The position numbers and the translations under genes were made by a program. From Novosphingobium umbonatum (lineage in GTDB: Bacteria; Pseudomonadota; Alphaproteobacteria; Sphingomonadales; Sphingomonadaceae), in the NCBI RefSeq assembly GCF_004005905.1, contig NZ_SACO01000004.1, positions 1 through 64,000 of the forward strand: a DNA stretch of 64,000 nucleotides. Direction: 5' to 3'. Each line of letters starts with the position of its first letter. Position 1 is the first letter of the stretch. The notes under the pieces are model-generated. The model saw only the letters and a list, made by a program, of their open reading frames with translations. It did not search any database and was not told the DNA's origin. Shown piece by piece: positions 28,450-38,156 of this stretch.

Positions 28450-29487
28450 TCACAAAAAGTTCAAGAAAAAAGGTGCCAGTCGAATGCGCGACGGGGTGGC
28501 GGCGATGATGTCGCCATCGGCCTGCACCGCAATCCCCTCTGGCCCGTCAATATCGATCGATCGCGCGCTTTGCCTATGCCACTGGCGGCTGCCCAGTGCA
28601 GGGTGAATCATGGTGGCCAGACCGAGCCGGATCAGGTCCCGTCGGCCCGCGCGCGGTAGGATCAGGACCTGAAAACTGTCTTTGTGCAGGCTGGCCTGTC
28701 GGTCGATCATCCATGGGCCGGCATAGTAGCGGCCCTTGCAGACGAACAGGGCTTCACCTTCCAGTTCCGCGCCATCGACCGTGAAGCGGAATTTGCGCCT
28801 TGGCCAGCGCCAGAGCATGCCCAGCGCCGCCAACCCATAGGCCAGCCTGCCCACCCGCCGCTTCCATTTGGGCGAGACGCGGGCCACCACTTCGGCATCG
28901 GGCCCGACCGAGGCACAGCACAGGAAGGCTTGTCCGTCGATCTGGCCAAAATGCGTGGGGCGGGACTGGCGCGCGGAAATAAGGCGGGCGAATTGCTTCG
29001 GGTTGGCCGGATAGCCTGCCTCGCGGGCCAACAGGTTGATCGTGCCCGAGGGATAGGTGCAATAGGCAGCGCCATCGGCGGCCTCGCCATTCATCTGCAC
29101 CACGGTGCGCGCTGTGCCATCCCCGCCATAGGCGCAGATCAGGTCCACCGGATCATCGGGCGAAAAGCGAAAAACACGGCTGTTTTCGGCACGCACACCA
29201 TGGCCCTGATCGATCAGCGCCTGTTGCAATTGCCGCAAAAGTTCGGGGCGGAAACTGCCGGAAGCCGGATTGAAGGCCAGCACGATCCGCTTGCCCGTGA
29301 AGGGCGGCTCTTTGGCACCGGTCGCGGGCGCGTCAGGGGCAGAATGGGGAGCGGGTGGGGGCAAAACGGGCTCGTATCGGCAGGGGAGCGGGCCTCCTAG
29401 CCGTGACGCGGGCAAATTTCCACTCTTTCCACGCGATGGCGCATGACGGCGCCATAAGCTAGCCGCATGGCTGGCGGGGACCGGCAT
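28450..29487 (-). CDS. Diacylglycerol/ceramide kinase-type lipid kinase
   Basis: The catalytic DAGK domain is clear from about residue 65: VLAFNPASGSF, then the nucleotide-binding GGDGT (in YGGDGTARTV), then PSGTINLLAREAG. Such enzymes phosphorylate diacylglycerol, ceramide or related lipids; YegS-like and bacterial ceramide kinases share this pattern. The first ~60 residues are proline-rich and unconserved with no ribosome binding site before the ATG at 29487, so the true start may lie further in. It precedes the PAP2 gene on the same strand. A kinase-phosphatase pair would fit lipid phosphate turnover, possibly of sphingolipids. Confidence 0.8.
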   Translation of the reverse strand: MPVPASHAASLWRRHAPSRGKSGNLPASRLGGPLPCRYEPVLPPPAPHSAPDAPATGAKEPPFTGKRIVLAFNPASGSFRPELLRQLQQALIDQGHGVRAENSRVFRFSPDDPVDLICAYGGDGTARTVVQMNGEAADGAAYCTYPSGTINLLAREAGYPANPKQFARLISARQSRPTHFGQIDGQAFLCCASVGPDAEVVARVSPKWKRRVGRLAYGLAALGMLWRWPRRKFRFTVDGAELEGEALFVCKGRYYAGPWMIDRQASLHKDSFQVLILPRAGRRDLIRLGLATMIHPALGSRQWHRQSARSIDIDGPEGIAVQADGDIIAATPSRIRLAPFFLNFL

Positions 29488-29548
29488 GATCTGGCGAAGG
29501 GCGGGCGCAGCATTGCCATCCCGCCCTTGGCCTTCTGGGCCGCGCCGG

Positions 29549-30583
29549 TTACGGACGGATCAGCACTTTAAGCGCGCTTCTTTCGTTCATGGCGCGATAG
29601 CCGTCGGGTACGCCGTCCAGCGTTACAGTGCGGTCGAACACGCGGCCCGGTTCGATCTTGCCGTCCATCACTTCGGGCAGCAGTTCATCGATATAGGCCC
29701 GCACCGGCGCAGGGCCGCCCGCCACGGTCACATTGCCAAAGAACATGGGCTGGGCGGCGGGGATGGCGGGGTAATGGGGTACGCCCACGCGGCCCACCGC
29801 GCCGCCCTTGCGGACAATGCCCATCGAGGTTTCGATCGCCTGCGCATGGCCCACGCATTCCAGCACGGATTGCACACCCAGACCTTGGGTCAGGCTGCGC
29901 ACCTGCTCGATGGCTTCCTCGCCCCTTGCGGATACGACATCGGTGGCGCCAAAGGCCCGCGCCAGATCGAGGCGGGCCTGATGGCGGCCCATGATGATGA
30001 TCTGCTCTGCGCCCAGACGCTTGGCCGCGATGACGCCGCAAAGGCCCACCGCCCCGTCGCCGACCACCGCCACCACGCCGCCTTGGCGCACGCGCGATGT
30101 GATGGCCGCATGGTGGCCCGTACCCATCACATCCGACAGCGTCAGCAGCGAGGGCATCAGGGCGTCATCCTCCCCCACCGGCAGCGGATAAAGCGTGCCA
30201 TCGGCAAAGGGCACGCGCAAAGCCTCGGCCTGCGCGCCGCCGATCTCGCCGCCAACGCCGAAGAAACCGCCGTGGTTACAGGCGGTGTGCAACCCGTCCT
30301 CGCAGAACAGGCAGGTGCCGTCGGAAAAGGCAAAGGGCATCACCACCACTTGCCCGACTTTGATTTTCTCCACAGCGCTGCCCACCGCCTCGACCACGCC
30401 GATGGCTTCATGGCCCATCTGCTGCCCCGCGACATTGGGCCCGTCATTATAGGGCCACAGGTCGCTGCCGCAGATACAGGCGCGGGTCACGCGAATGACC
30501 GCATCGGTGGGATGGAGAATGGTGGCATCGGGCACATGGGCGATGGCAACATCACCGGCCTTGTTCATCACAGTGGCACGCAT
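29549..30583 (-). CDS. Zinc-dependent alcohol dehydrogenase (MDR family)
   Basis: A 344-residue medium-chain dehydrogenase. Visible features: the catalytic-zinc region CICGSDLWPY and GHEAIGVV, a structural-zinc cysteine set starting DGTCLFCEDGLHTAC, and the Rossmann motif VVGDGAVGLCG. It oxidises an alcohol or reduces an aldehyde with NAD(P). An AGGAG ribosome binding site precedes the ATG. No pathway partner is evident: the kinase gene downstream is on the same strand but unrelated. Substrate unknown. Confidence 0.87.
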   Translation of the reverse strand: MRATVMNKAGDVAIAHVPDATILHPTDAVIRVTRACICGSDLWPYNDGPNVAGQQMGHEAIGVVEAVGSAVEKIKVGQVVVMPFAFSDGTCLFCEDGLHTACNHGGFFGVGGEIGGAQAEALRVPFADGTLYPLPVGEDDALMPSLLTLSDVMGTGHHAAITSRVRQGGVVAVVGDGAVGLCGVIAAKRLGAEQIIIMGRHQARLDLARAFGATDVVSARGEEAIEQVRSLTQGLGVQSVLECVGHAQAIETSMGIVRKGGAVGRVGVPHYPAIPAAQPMFFGNVTVAGGPAPVRAYIDELLPEVMDGKIEPGRVFDRTVTLDGVPDGYRAMNERSALKVLIRP

Positions 30584-30905
30584 GGGAAAGCTCCTGTCCG
30601 GTAGGGATATGGGGCTGTTTAGGCCGGACGGGCCGCGCGGATCAGCCCTTGTTTTTGCAATGGCCCGTTGAGAAAATTTCAGGATGGGCGGTGCTGGCCG
30701 CGACGGATGCTATGGATTTATTTTACTGATTTTGCGTATTTTTTCAAAATGGGTCACGCCGGTCTGGCCTAAAGCTGTTGCCTGTTTGTAACGAGCCTAC
30801 ATCGAGGGTTATCGGTTTTTACGTATATTTTGCCGCCATAAATCGGCCACTGCGCCGAGCCCTCGCTCGTGTTCGTCGAAAATTGCATCCAACAGAGGGC
30901 CATCC
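30584..30905. other. Divergent intergenic region before the autotransporter
   Basis: About 320 bp with no supported gene. It has an AT-rich block around 30715-30760 and another at 30810-30845, unlike the GC-rich surroundings, which suggests promoter and regulatory DNA for the autotransporter and the dehydrogenase. I could not fix a -10/-35 pair with confidence. Confidence 0.4.
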
Positions 30906-33900
30906 GTGAAAAAGAAGCGCGCATTTCTGCAATCCGTATCCTTTCTGGCTGTCAGTCTCTGTTCAGGCGGCACAGCTGCCTTTGCGGCTGACACAGCCAC
31001 CACCACGATCGTGGATGGCAATGGGGGCACCGGCTCTATCGTAAGCGGCACCAGAACGGTAGGCAGCAACGCCACCACCACGGTCTACACCAATTACAAC
31101 ACGGTCGGCGGATCGGGCAGCGGCGGTGGCGGCGGCCTTGGCGGCGTGTTCTTTGTGGACAGCGGCGGCAATCTGACGCTGAACAATGTCGAATTGACCG
31201 GCAATACCGCCACCGGTGGTCTGGGCGGCGTCAGCACGACCGGCGGGTCGATGAACAGTTTGTCCAATAATACGGCAAATGGCGCCAACGGCCGAGCAGG
31301 CGCGAATGCTGCCTCGGACTTTTCCTATTGGAGCGGCGGCGACGGGGGCGACGGTTATAAGGGGGCGACGGGCGGCGATGCTACCGCGGGAGTTGGCGGA
31401 GCTGGTGGGAAAGGGGGCAACGGCTCCAGCGGTGCGTTCACCACGGCGGAAACCGTCTATTTTGCTGCCACGACAGCCTATGATGTGGCTAGCGCTGCTC
31501 TTTCCGGGGAGGAATCGGGGTCCTATGCAGCCCTGATCGCGGCCTTTGGTGTTCTGAGCGCTGCTGCGACGGCTGTTCCTTTTACAGCAGGTTTGTCCGC
31601 AGGCTTGGCCGCGGCACTGGCCGCATTCGGCGTGATGGAGGGTGGTGAAACAACTTTTGTCAGCGCCGAATCTTTGCGCGCGGCTGCCGATATTGCTTTC
31701 CAGATTGCGCTCACTTCCAAAAGCTACATTGCGGGTTCGGCCGGTAATGGTGGCTCCGGAGGCGACGGCGGCGACGGCGGCAATGGCAGTGACTTTTTCG
31801 GCGGCGGCACCGGCGGCGCCGGCGGTAATGGCGGCGATGCGGTCAGTTCTGGCGGATCTGTCGGCGGTGATGGCGGAAATGGTGGTGCTGGTGGCAGTGG
31901 CGGCTTTGGGGCTGGCGGCGGCTCCGGTGGTAACGGCGGCAGCGGAGGCACATCAGCGTCCAGCGATAATGAAAATGGTTCGGATGGCGACGATGGCGAC
32001 GGCGGTGCCGGTGGTTTTGGCGGGGGCGTTGGCTCCAGCGGAACGACCAACAACGGCGATGGCACCTATGGCTCGGGCGGCGGTGGCGGTTCGGGCTATG
32101 GCGGCGCGATTTTTGTGCGTGATGGCGGGTCTTTGACGGTTACCGGCGATTCCCTGTTCCGCAACAACAGCGTGCTGGCTGGATCGTCTGCCAATGGCGG
32201 CGCGGCGGGCGATGCTGCGGGCAGCGATATTTTCATGATGAAGGGCAGCACGGTCACGCTGGCGCCCGGTGCGGGCCACACGATCCGTGTGGAGGGCACG
32301 ATTGCCGACGATAGCGCATCGAGCATTGCCGATGCCTCCTATGCCTCGGGCAATGGCGCCGATTTGCACATCACCGGCGGTGGTCTGGTACAATTGGTGG
32401 GCGCCAACACCTATTCGGGCAAGACCTATATCGAAGGGGCCACGCTGGAGGCTGACGATGGCGTGGGCATCAACGTCAACAGCAATGTGACCTTTAATGG
32501 CAGCAGCACGATCGGTTCCAGCCTTTCCAATGACACCAGCGGGGTCTGGCTCACCTCCGGCGCGATCGAACGCCGCGTCGGCCTGCTCTCGACGCAGGTG
32601 TCCTGGACGGGGAGCGGCGGTTTTGCTGCCGGTGCCGACGGTCTGGTGCTCAATTTCGGCGCGGTCACCAATGGCACCTCGCGGCAGGAACTGACCTGGA
32701 ACTCGGGCGGGTTTGTGACGGCCGGTTCGACCCTGCTGTTCGGTTCCGATTATGGTCTGGGCAAGGTTACCCTGCTCAACAATGTGAACCTCAACAGCCT
32801 GAATGGTCGCATCGCCGTTTATGACAATACGGCGGTGGATACTGACTATGCCGTGATGGCGGGCAAGTGGACCAATGGTTCGCTGGAAATCAATGATACA
32901 GGTTATAGCGGCACGATCTATTTCACCGCACAGAACACGTTGACGGGTCTGACCGTGCATGATGGCGTGGTCAGCACCAGCTATGACGGCACCATCGGGC
33001 GGCTGATGAATGCCTCGACCGGCGGCTATCTGACGATGACCGGTGGCGAGCTGGATCTCTATTCGGCGGAAAAATTCACGACCGTGTCGCTGGCTGCCGC
33101 GGCAACGCTCAATGCCTATGCGTCTGTTGCGACCGGCAACATCAACAATGTGGGCACGATCAATCTGGCCTCGACCGCAGCGCTGGGCAATGTGGTCAAT
33201 TCCGGCGCGATCAATCTGGGTGGGGCGACTACCACGGGCAGCATCACCAACCAGTCGGGCGGCGTGATCACCACGGCCAGCAGCCTGACCGCTTCGGGTG
33301 CGGTGAATAACCAGACCGGTGGCACCATCTATCTGGGCGGCGATCTGACCTCGGCATCGACGGTGACCAATGATGGCCTGATGGTCATTCTGGGGCAGGG
33401 CAGCGGCGCTGGCGAAACGGCAGCGAGCCGCACCATCACCACCACCGGTTTCCAGGATCCCACCGGCGTTCTGCAACTGGGCAGCACGTCGGGCCTGATC
33501 GCGAACACCCTGACCTTGAACCAGTCGGGCAACAGCACCTATGCCGGTACGATTATCGGTGCTGGTTCGCTGGTCAAATCGGGCGCTGGCGCTTTGACGC
33601 TGCAAGGGGCAAACACTTTCACTGGGGGCCTGACCATCGCTGGCGGGACGATCGATACCACCGGCGGCGGCACGCTGGCCGATACGCTGGCCGTGTCGGT
33701 GGCCGAGGGCGCGCAATTCATCGTTGGCACCGATGATGCGATTGGTGCGGTCACCAATGCGGGCACGGTCACGCTTAATGCCGCATCGCAAATGGCCAGC
33801 CTGAGCAACAGTGACCTGTTGAATGCCAATTATGTGTCCTCCAGCTTGCCCTCGCTCTATGTGACCGGCCAGACCGTCAATAGCGGCACGATCAATCTGG

Positions 33901-36359
33901 CCGACAATGTGCTGACGGTGCTTAATGGCCTGACCAACAGCGGGGCCGTCCATCAGGGAACGGGCGCCTCGCTCTTTGCCAGCTCGATCACCAATAGCGG
34001 GGCGATTGCCAGCAGCGGCACGATCACCGTCAGCGGCAATGTCACCAATAGCGGCAGTCTGGTTGAACAGGGCGCGCTGACCATTGGCGGCAATCTGGTG
34101 AACAGCGGCACGATCGGCGTGGATGGCGACATGCTGGTGCTGGGCTCCTATGCCCAGAATGCCGGTTCGCTCAGCGTGACGGGCGATCTGGCCACCGGTT
34201 CGCTGTCGGGCGCTGGCGGGGCGATCCATCTGGCCAATGGTTCCACCTATACGTTGAACCAGACCGCCGATGGCACCTATGCCGGTTCGATTTCGGGCAC
34301 CGGTTCTGCGGTGGTCAAAATCGGCACGGCTACGCTGACCCTTGCCGGTGCGGCGGGCAGCTTTGCGCCTTCCTCGCTGGATATTCTGGCGGGCAAGATT
34401 GCGGTCAATGGTGCGGGCATTCTGGACAGCGCGCTGTCGGTCTATGTGGCCAGCGCGGGCACGCTGCAATTGGTGAGCGGTGACCAGACCATCAACAATC
34501 TGACCGGCACCGGTGTGGTCGATGTGGGCACCAATACGCTCAATCTGGCCAATGGCGGCAACTTCTATGGCACGCTCAATGGTTCGGGCAAGATCAAGGT
34601 TACCTCGGGCATTTTGTCGCTGGGCAGCACGATCAATGCCACCAATGGCAGCTTTGAAGTGCAAGGCGGCACCACGCTCAACCTGCTGGCGACCGGCACG
34701 CTCAACACCAATGCCCTGTTGGTCAATGGGGGGCTGCTCAATCTGATGGGAACGGCCACGGCCAATTCCACGGTGGTCAACAATGGCGGCACCTTGCATC
34801 TGGGCAATAGCGATGGCTCGGCAGGCGGCACGCTCAATTCCACCACGGTGCTGGTCAATGGCGGCGGCACGTTAAGCGGCGTTGGCACGATCAACGGCAC
34901 GGTGACGATTGGCGGCAGCAGCGCGGGCACGATCAGCGCGGGCAATTCGCCCGGCGTGTTGACGGTAACCAATCTGGCGCTGGGCAATCTGTCCACCGCC
35001 TTGATGGAGGTGCAGGGCAATGCAGGGGCCGGTGTCTCGGCGGCTCTGGGCGGCTATGACCAGATTGTCGTGACCGGCAAGATGACGATTGGCAGCGGTT
35101 CCGCGCTGGCGATCACCAATGCCAACACCTATGAGCTGGGGCTGGGCCAGAAGATCCAGCTGTTCAAATTCACGCCCGGTTCCGTGTCCGGTTATTTTGG
35201 CACGGTAACCAGCCAGTTTGGCAAGAGCGTAGCCTATAATATCGCCACGGGATCGGTCGTCGGTCTGGGCGATTACAACACGGCCGGTTTCGAGGCCGCC
35301 GTGGCGCGCACGCCCAACCAGACGGCGGTTTTGAACCAGATCCGCATGAACAGCAATGGCGGGGTGACCCAGTATTACGGCGGGCGCCTGCTGGAATATG
35401 TCAGCAGCGCCTTGGCTTCGGGTGGTCAGGCGGCTGCCGCACAGGCCTTTGCCAAGGCTTCGCCGGAGGCCTATATCGGCCTGATGGATCAGGTGAAAAC
35501 CTCGGTGCTGGACAATCTGGCCGATTTGAATGGCGCAAGCTTCGACAAGGCCAGCCATATCTATATGACCGGATCCTATAGCGCCAACAGCCAGCGCAAT
35601 GATCACCGCGATGGTTATGTCGATTACCGTGCCGTCAATGACCATTTCAATCTGGGCGCAGCGGCACAATGGGCCGGTGGCAGGGTGGAAGTGTCCTATG
35701 CCCGCAGCAATGGCCATGTATCCTCCGACCTGATGCGCAGCGAGTTGAAGGGCGACCAATATTCGATCGGCGGCGTGCTGCCGGTGGCGCTGAAGGGGCG
35801 TTTGCGCGTGGTGGGTCGTTTGACTTATGGCGATTACACATTGAAGGGAACGCGCGTCACCAATGCAGGCACGGCCAGCTTTGGCCAGACGAATGGCGAG
35901 GCCACGGTCTATGGCGGTGGTCTGGAATATTTCGACGGCGCCAGCCCCCTGTCGGTGGATGCGTCGGTCGAATTGTTGGGCGTGCATAGCGCGGTGGCTG
36001 GCTTTACCGAAGGTGGGGTCAATGCGCTGGATGCCTTAAGTGTCCATAGCCAGCGTCAGGACTATGCCATGGTCAAGAGCAAGCTGAAGCTGGCCTATCA
36101 GGTCTCGCCCGCGATCCGTCTGTCGGCAGCGGTGGGGCTGGATCAGGACCTGTCGCAGGGCATGCGTTACGTAACCGCCAACGTTAGCGTGGAAGATGTC
36201 AATATGACGCTGGCCAATGCGGGGCTGGCCTCCACACGCGTCAAGGGTGGTTTGGGCGTGGCCGCGCAATTGACCGACGCGATCAGCTGGAGCGCGGAAG
36301 CCTATGCCGGCAATGGTTCTGCGACCGGCGCCAAGAGCGGCGTGACCATCCGCTTCTAA
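30906..36359 (+). CDS. Type V autotransporter with glycine-rich passenger
   Basis: A 1,817-residue surface or secreted protein. A signal peptide (MKKKRAFLQSVSFLAVSL, cleaved near AAFAA) leads into a passenger made of two glycine-rich tracts (about 65-170 and 278-400, GGxGG repeats), separated by an alanine-rich hydrophobic segment (175-278). A long beta-helix region follows, with PATR-type strands such as GANTFTGGLTIAGGTI and many NSGTI-like turns. The last ~270 residues are the autotransporter beta-barrel, ending in GVTIRF with the C-terminal Phe used for outer-membrane insertion. GTG at 30906 with GAGGG upstream is the start. Adhesion or aggregation is plausible, not proven. Confidence 0.92.
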   Translation: MKKKRAFLQSVSFLAVSLCSGGTAAFAADTATTTIVDGNGGTGSIVSGTRTVGSNATTTVYTNYNTVGGSGSGGGGGLGGVFFVDSGGNLTLNNVELTGNTATGGLGGVSTTGGSMNSLSNNTANGANGRAGANAASDFSYWSGGDGGDGYKGATGGDATAGVGGAGGKGGNGSSGAFTTAETVYFAATTAYDVASAALSGEESGSYAALIAAFGVLSAAATAVPFTAGLSAGLAAALAAFGVMEGGETTFVSAESLRAAADIAFQIALTSKSYIAGSAGNGGSGGDGGDGGNGSDFFGGGTGGAGGNGGDAVSSGGSVGGDGGNGGAGGSGGFGAGGGSGGNGGSGGTSASSDNENGSDGDDGDGGAGGFGGGVGSSGTTNNGDGTYGSGGGGGSGYGGAIFVRDGGSLTVTGDSLFRNNSVLAGSSANGGAAGDAAGSDIFMMKGSTVTLAPGAGHTIRVEGTIADDSASSIADASYASGNGADLHITGGGLVQLVGANTYSGKTYIEGATLEADDGVGINVNSNVTFNGSSTIGSSLSNDTSGVWLTSGAIERRVGLLSTQVSWTGSGGFAAGADGLVLNFGAVTNGTSRQELTWNSGGFVTAGSTLLFGSDYGLGKVTLLNNVNLNSLNGRIAVYDNTAVDTDYAVMAGKWTNGSLEINDTGYSGTIYFTAQNTLTGLTVHDGVVSTSYDGTIGRLMNASTGGYLTMTGGELDLYSAEKFTTVSLAAAATLNAYASVATGNINNVGTINLASTAALGNVVNSGAINLGGATTTGSITNQSGGVITTASSLTASGAVNNQTGGTIYLGGDLTSASTVTNDGLMVILGQGSGAGETAASRTITTTGFQDPTGVLQLGSTSGLIANTLTLNQSGNSTYAGTIIGAGSLVKSGAGALTLQGANTFTGGLTIAGGTIDTTGGGTLADTLAVSVAEGAQFIVGTDDAIGAVTNAGTVTLNAASQMASLSNSDLLNANYVSSSLPSLYVTGQTVNSGTINLADNVLTVLNGLTNSGAVHQGTGASLFASSITNSGAIASSGTITVSGNVTNSGSLVEQGALTIGGNLVNSGTIGVDGDMLVLGSYAQNAGSLSVTGDLATGSLSGAGGAIHLANGSTYTLNQTADGTYAGSISGTGSAVVKIGTATLTLAGAAGSFAPSSLDILAGKIAVNGAGILDSALSVYVASAGTLQLVSGDQTINNLTGTGVVDVGTNTLNLANGGNFYGTLNGSGKIKVTSGILSLGSTINATNGSFEVQGGTTLNLLATGTLNTNALLVNGGLLNLMGTATANSTVVNNGGTLHLGNSDGSAGGTLNSTTVLVNGGGTLSGVGTINGTVTIGGSSAGTISAGNSPGVLTVTNLALGNLSTALMEVQGNAGAGVSAALGGYDQIVVTGKMTIGSGSALAITNANTYELGLGQKIQLFKFTPGSVSGYFGTVTSQFGKSVAYNIATGSVVGLGDYNTAGFEAAVARTPNQTAVLNQIRMNSNGGVTQYYGGRLLEYVSSALASGGQAAAAQAFAKASPEAYIGLMDQVKTSVLDNLADLNGASFDKASHIYMTGSYSANSQRNDHRDGYVDYRAVNDHFNLGAAAQWAGGRVEVSYARSNGHVSSDLMRSELKGDQYSIGGVLPVALKGRLRVVGRLTYGDYTLKGTRVTNAGTASFGQTNGEATVYGGGLEYFDGASPLSVDASVELLGVHSAVAGFTEGGVNALDALSVHSQRQDYAMVKSKLKLAYQVSPAIRLSAAVGLDQDLSQGMRYVTANVSVEDVNMTLANAGLASTRVKGGLGVAAQLTDAISWSAEAYAGNGSATGAKSGVTIRF

Positions 36360-36374
36360 ACCTGACCGGATGCG

Positions 36375-36409
36375 ATAAGCCCCGCCAGACTGGTTCTGGC
36401 GGGGCTTAT
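36375..36409. terminator. Strong bidirectional terminator after the autotransporter
   Basis: A perfect 15-bp stem, ATAAGCCCCGCCAGA (36375-36389) and TCTGGCGGGGCTTAT (36395-36409), with loop CTGGT and TGTGTTT following. It lies between two convergent genes and can serve both. Confidence 0.85.
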
Positions 36410-36443
36410 TGTGTTTGGGACGGCTATCTTTCGGGTTAGAGCC

Positions 36444-38012
36444 TCAATCCCTCACCCTTACCACGACCTTGGCGTAACCGGTCAGGGCGGGCGTGCCGCT
36501 ATCGGTCACTTCGGCCAGAATCTGGAATGTCTGGCCGGTTTTGGCATTGCGCGGCACGGTCAGCGTGGCGGTCGGCTGATCGGCATGCTGCAGTTTGACC
36601 GATCCGGCATAGTCATCCGCCGCTGCCCAGCGCCGCCAATGCATGGTGACATGCTGACCATCCGGATCGCTGGCCTCGGCGACGAGTTTGATCGTTTGCC
36701 CCCGCTTTGCCTCCACCATTTGCGGCGATGCAAGGGTGACCACAGGGGCGTGGTTGGCGCCCGCATAGGCGGGAGTGGTGGTCCAAAGCAGTCTTGCGGC
36801 AAAATCGTTTTGCGCCGCCCCGACAAAGGGATCGCTGGCATGCCGTGTCAGGCGCACAGCAGCGGGGTTTTGCATGAACATGGCAAACAGCTTTTCCATG
36901 CGCTCCGCATCTGCCTTGGTCATGCGATGGCCGGCCCATCCACCAGCGGTTGCATCGTGAAAACCCTGCAGCCCGTTGCGCACAAAATTGAGGAAGGTCG
37001 GCGTGTCGCCCTCGCTGATGAACGAGCCTTTTTCCTGTAGCGGGGTCCAGACCGTATAGCCGTCAGCCTTCAATTGCTCGGCGCTGCGCCCGCTGATGCC
37101 GAAAAAGTCGAATTTATCGTCGGGTACCATCTGCCGCCCGTCGCCCCAGACGCGATACATCGCGCCCATCGGCCCACGCTCCAGCACATTGGCCTTGGTC
37201 CATGCGGCCGAGAAATAGGCTGAGTCTTCCTCACTGACCTGCGCCTGCGCGCCATAGCCCAGCGGCACGCCATCGGCATATTCCAGATAGCGGATCTGGG
37301 GCCAGACCGGTTTGATATAGGCCTGAAAACTGTCATCCTGATGGCCGGAGGGGACGATCACCGCTTTGGCAATTACCTTCGCCCGAATGGCAGGCCATTG
37401 CGGCGTGTCTTTATACTGTTCCTCGATCGATTTGAGCGCGCGGGCAATCGTGCTTTCCCCGCCCCAGGCCAGCAAATAGACCGGCGTGGCGACATCATCG
37501 AGCAGCAAGGAGCGGATGAGGTCCGATCCGGCGGTGTCATGGGTGATGTCCCCTTCGAAATCGACATTGCCCCAGCGGATTACGGCGCGCAATTGGTCGG
37601 GCGAAGGGTAGGCGCGATCATGCTGCCTCAGATTGCCATAGACCTTGGCATAGGCATCGACTGCCCGATCAATATGCAATTCGCCCTTGGGCCAGCGATA
37701 GGAGGTGCAGGGGCATTTGACCGCGCCGCCATGGGAATATTCCCGATCGGGGTGGTTGAAAAGCGTGCCTTTATCGTCCCCGCTCCAATGCACCGCGCTG
37801 CTGGCATAAACCAGGCCTACCGTATCCACATCATTGGCATAGAGCAGATAACGCAGCATCGAATTGGCGTCATCCAGTTCCGGATCGGTGGTGACAACCA
37901 AGCGGGGCCTCGTTTGGGGTGGCGTTTCCAGATAGGACTGTGCGGCCAAGGGCATGGGCGATAATGCGGCAACGGCTAAAGCACTTGCCCCGAATACACG
38001 GCTCTTGATCAT
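36444..38012 (-). CDS. DUF1593 / Sde182-type nucleoside-hydrolase-fold protein
   Basis: A 522-residue exported protein (signal peptide to LAAQ, about residue 25). The N-terminal two thirds carry a nucleoside hydrolase-like fold, with VVTTDPELDDANSMLR resembling its Asp-rich metal site. The C-terminal ~100 residues (from NHAPVVTL) form an Ig/PKD-like beta domain. The relative in Saccharophagus degradans, Sde182, is named cellulose-binding; the family's catalytic role is not established. It is divergent from an esterase gene, so it may be part of a carbohydrate-degrading set. Function beyond the fold is unknown. Confidence 0.78.
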   Translation of the reverse strand: MIKSRVFGASALAVAALSPMPLAAQSYLETPPQTRPRLVVTTDPELDDANSMLRYLLYANDVDTVGLVYASSAVHWSGDDKGTLFNHPDREYSHGGAVKCPCTSYRWPKGELHIDRAVDAYAKVYGNLRQHDRAYPSPDQLRAVIRWGNVDFEGDITHDTAGSDLIRSLLLDDVATPVYLLAWGGESTIARALKSIEEQYKDTPQWPAIRAKVIAKAVIVPSGHQDDSFQAYIKPVWPQIRYLEYADGVPLGYGAQAQVSEEDSAYFSAAWTKANVLERGPMGAMYRVWGDGRQMVPDDKFDFFGISGRSAEQLKADGYTVWTPLQEKGSFISEGDTPTFLNFVRNGLQGFHDATAGGWAGHRMTKADAERMEKLFAMFMQNPAAVRLTRHASDPFVGAAQNDFAARLLWTTTPAYAGANHAPVVTLASPQMVEAKRGQTIKLVAEASDPDGQHVTMHWRRWAAADDYAGSVKLQHADQPTATLTVPRNAKTGQTFQILAEVTDSGTPALTGYAKVVVRVRD

Positions 38013-38156
38013 TGGAATCCTCGTTCTGGTTATCTTGTCGCTTTAAGAATAATCCTGTCGCAAGGGAAGGCGCTTTTCTTGACCGCCACCTATCGCCCGC
38101 GCTGCGTTGACAGGCGGGTCGGCGCGTGTAGGCTGCCGGAAAAAGGAGAGGTTTTC

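Noticed and set aside
31100..32110. Short repeats in the autotransporter gene as a possible CRISPR array
   Set aside because: The repeats are in-frame glycine codons of irregular spacing; no constant repeat-spacer pattern and no cas gene.
31953..34799. Antisense open frame of 948 codons across the autotransporter gene
   Set aside because: It is a composition effect of repetitive GC-rich coding DNA on the other strand; its translation has no family features, while the sense frame has a signal peptide, passenger and barrel.
34872..35987. Second long antisense frame over the autotransporter barrel
   Set aside because: Same composition effect; no recognisable domain.
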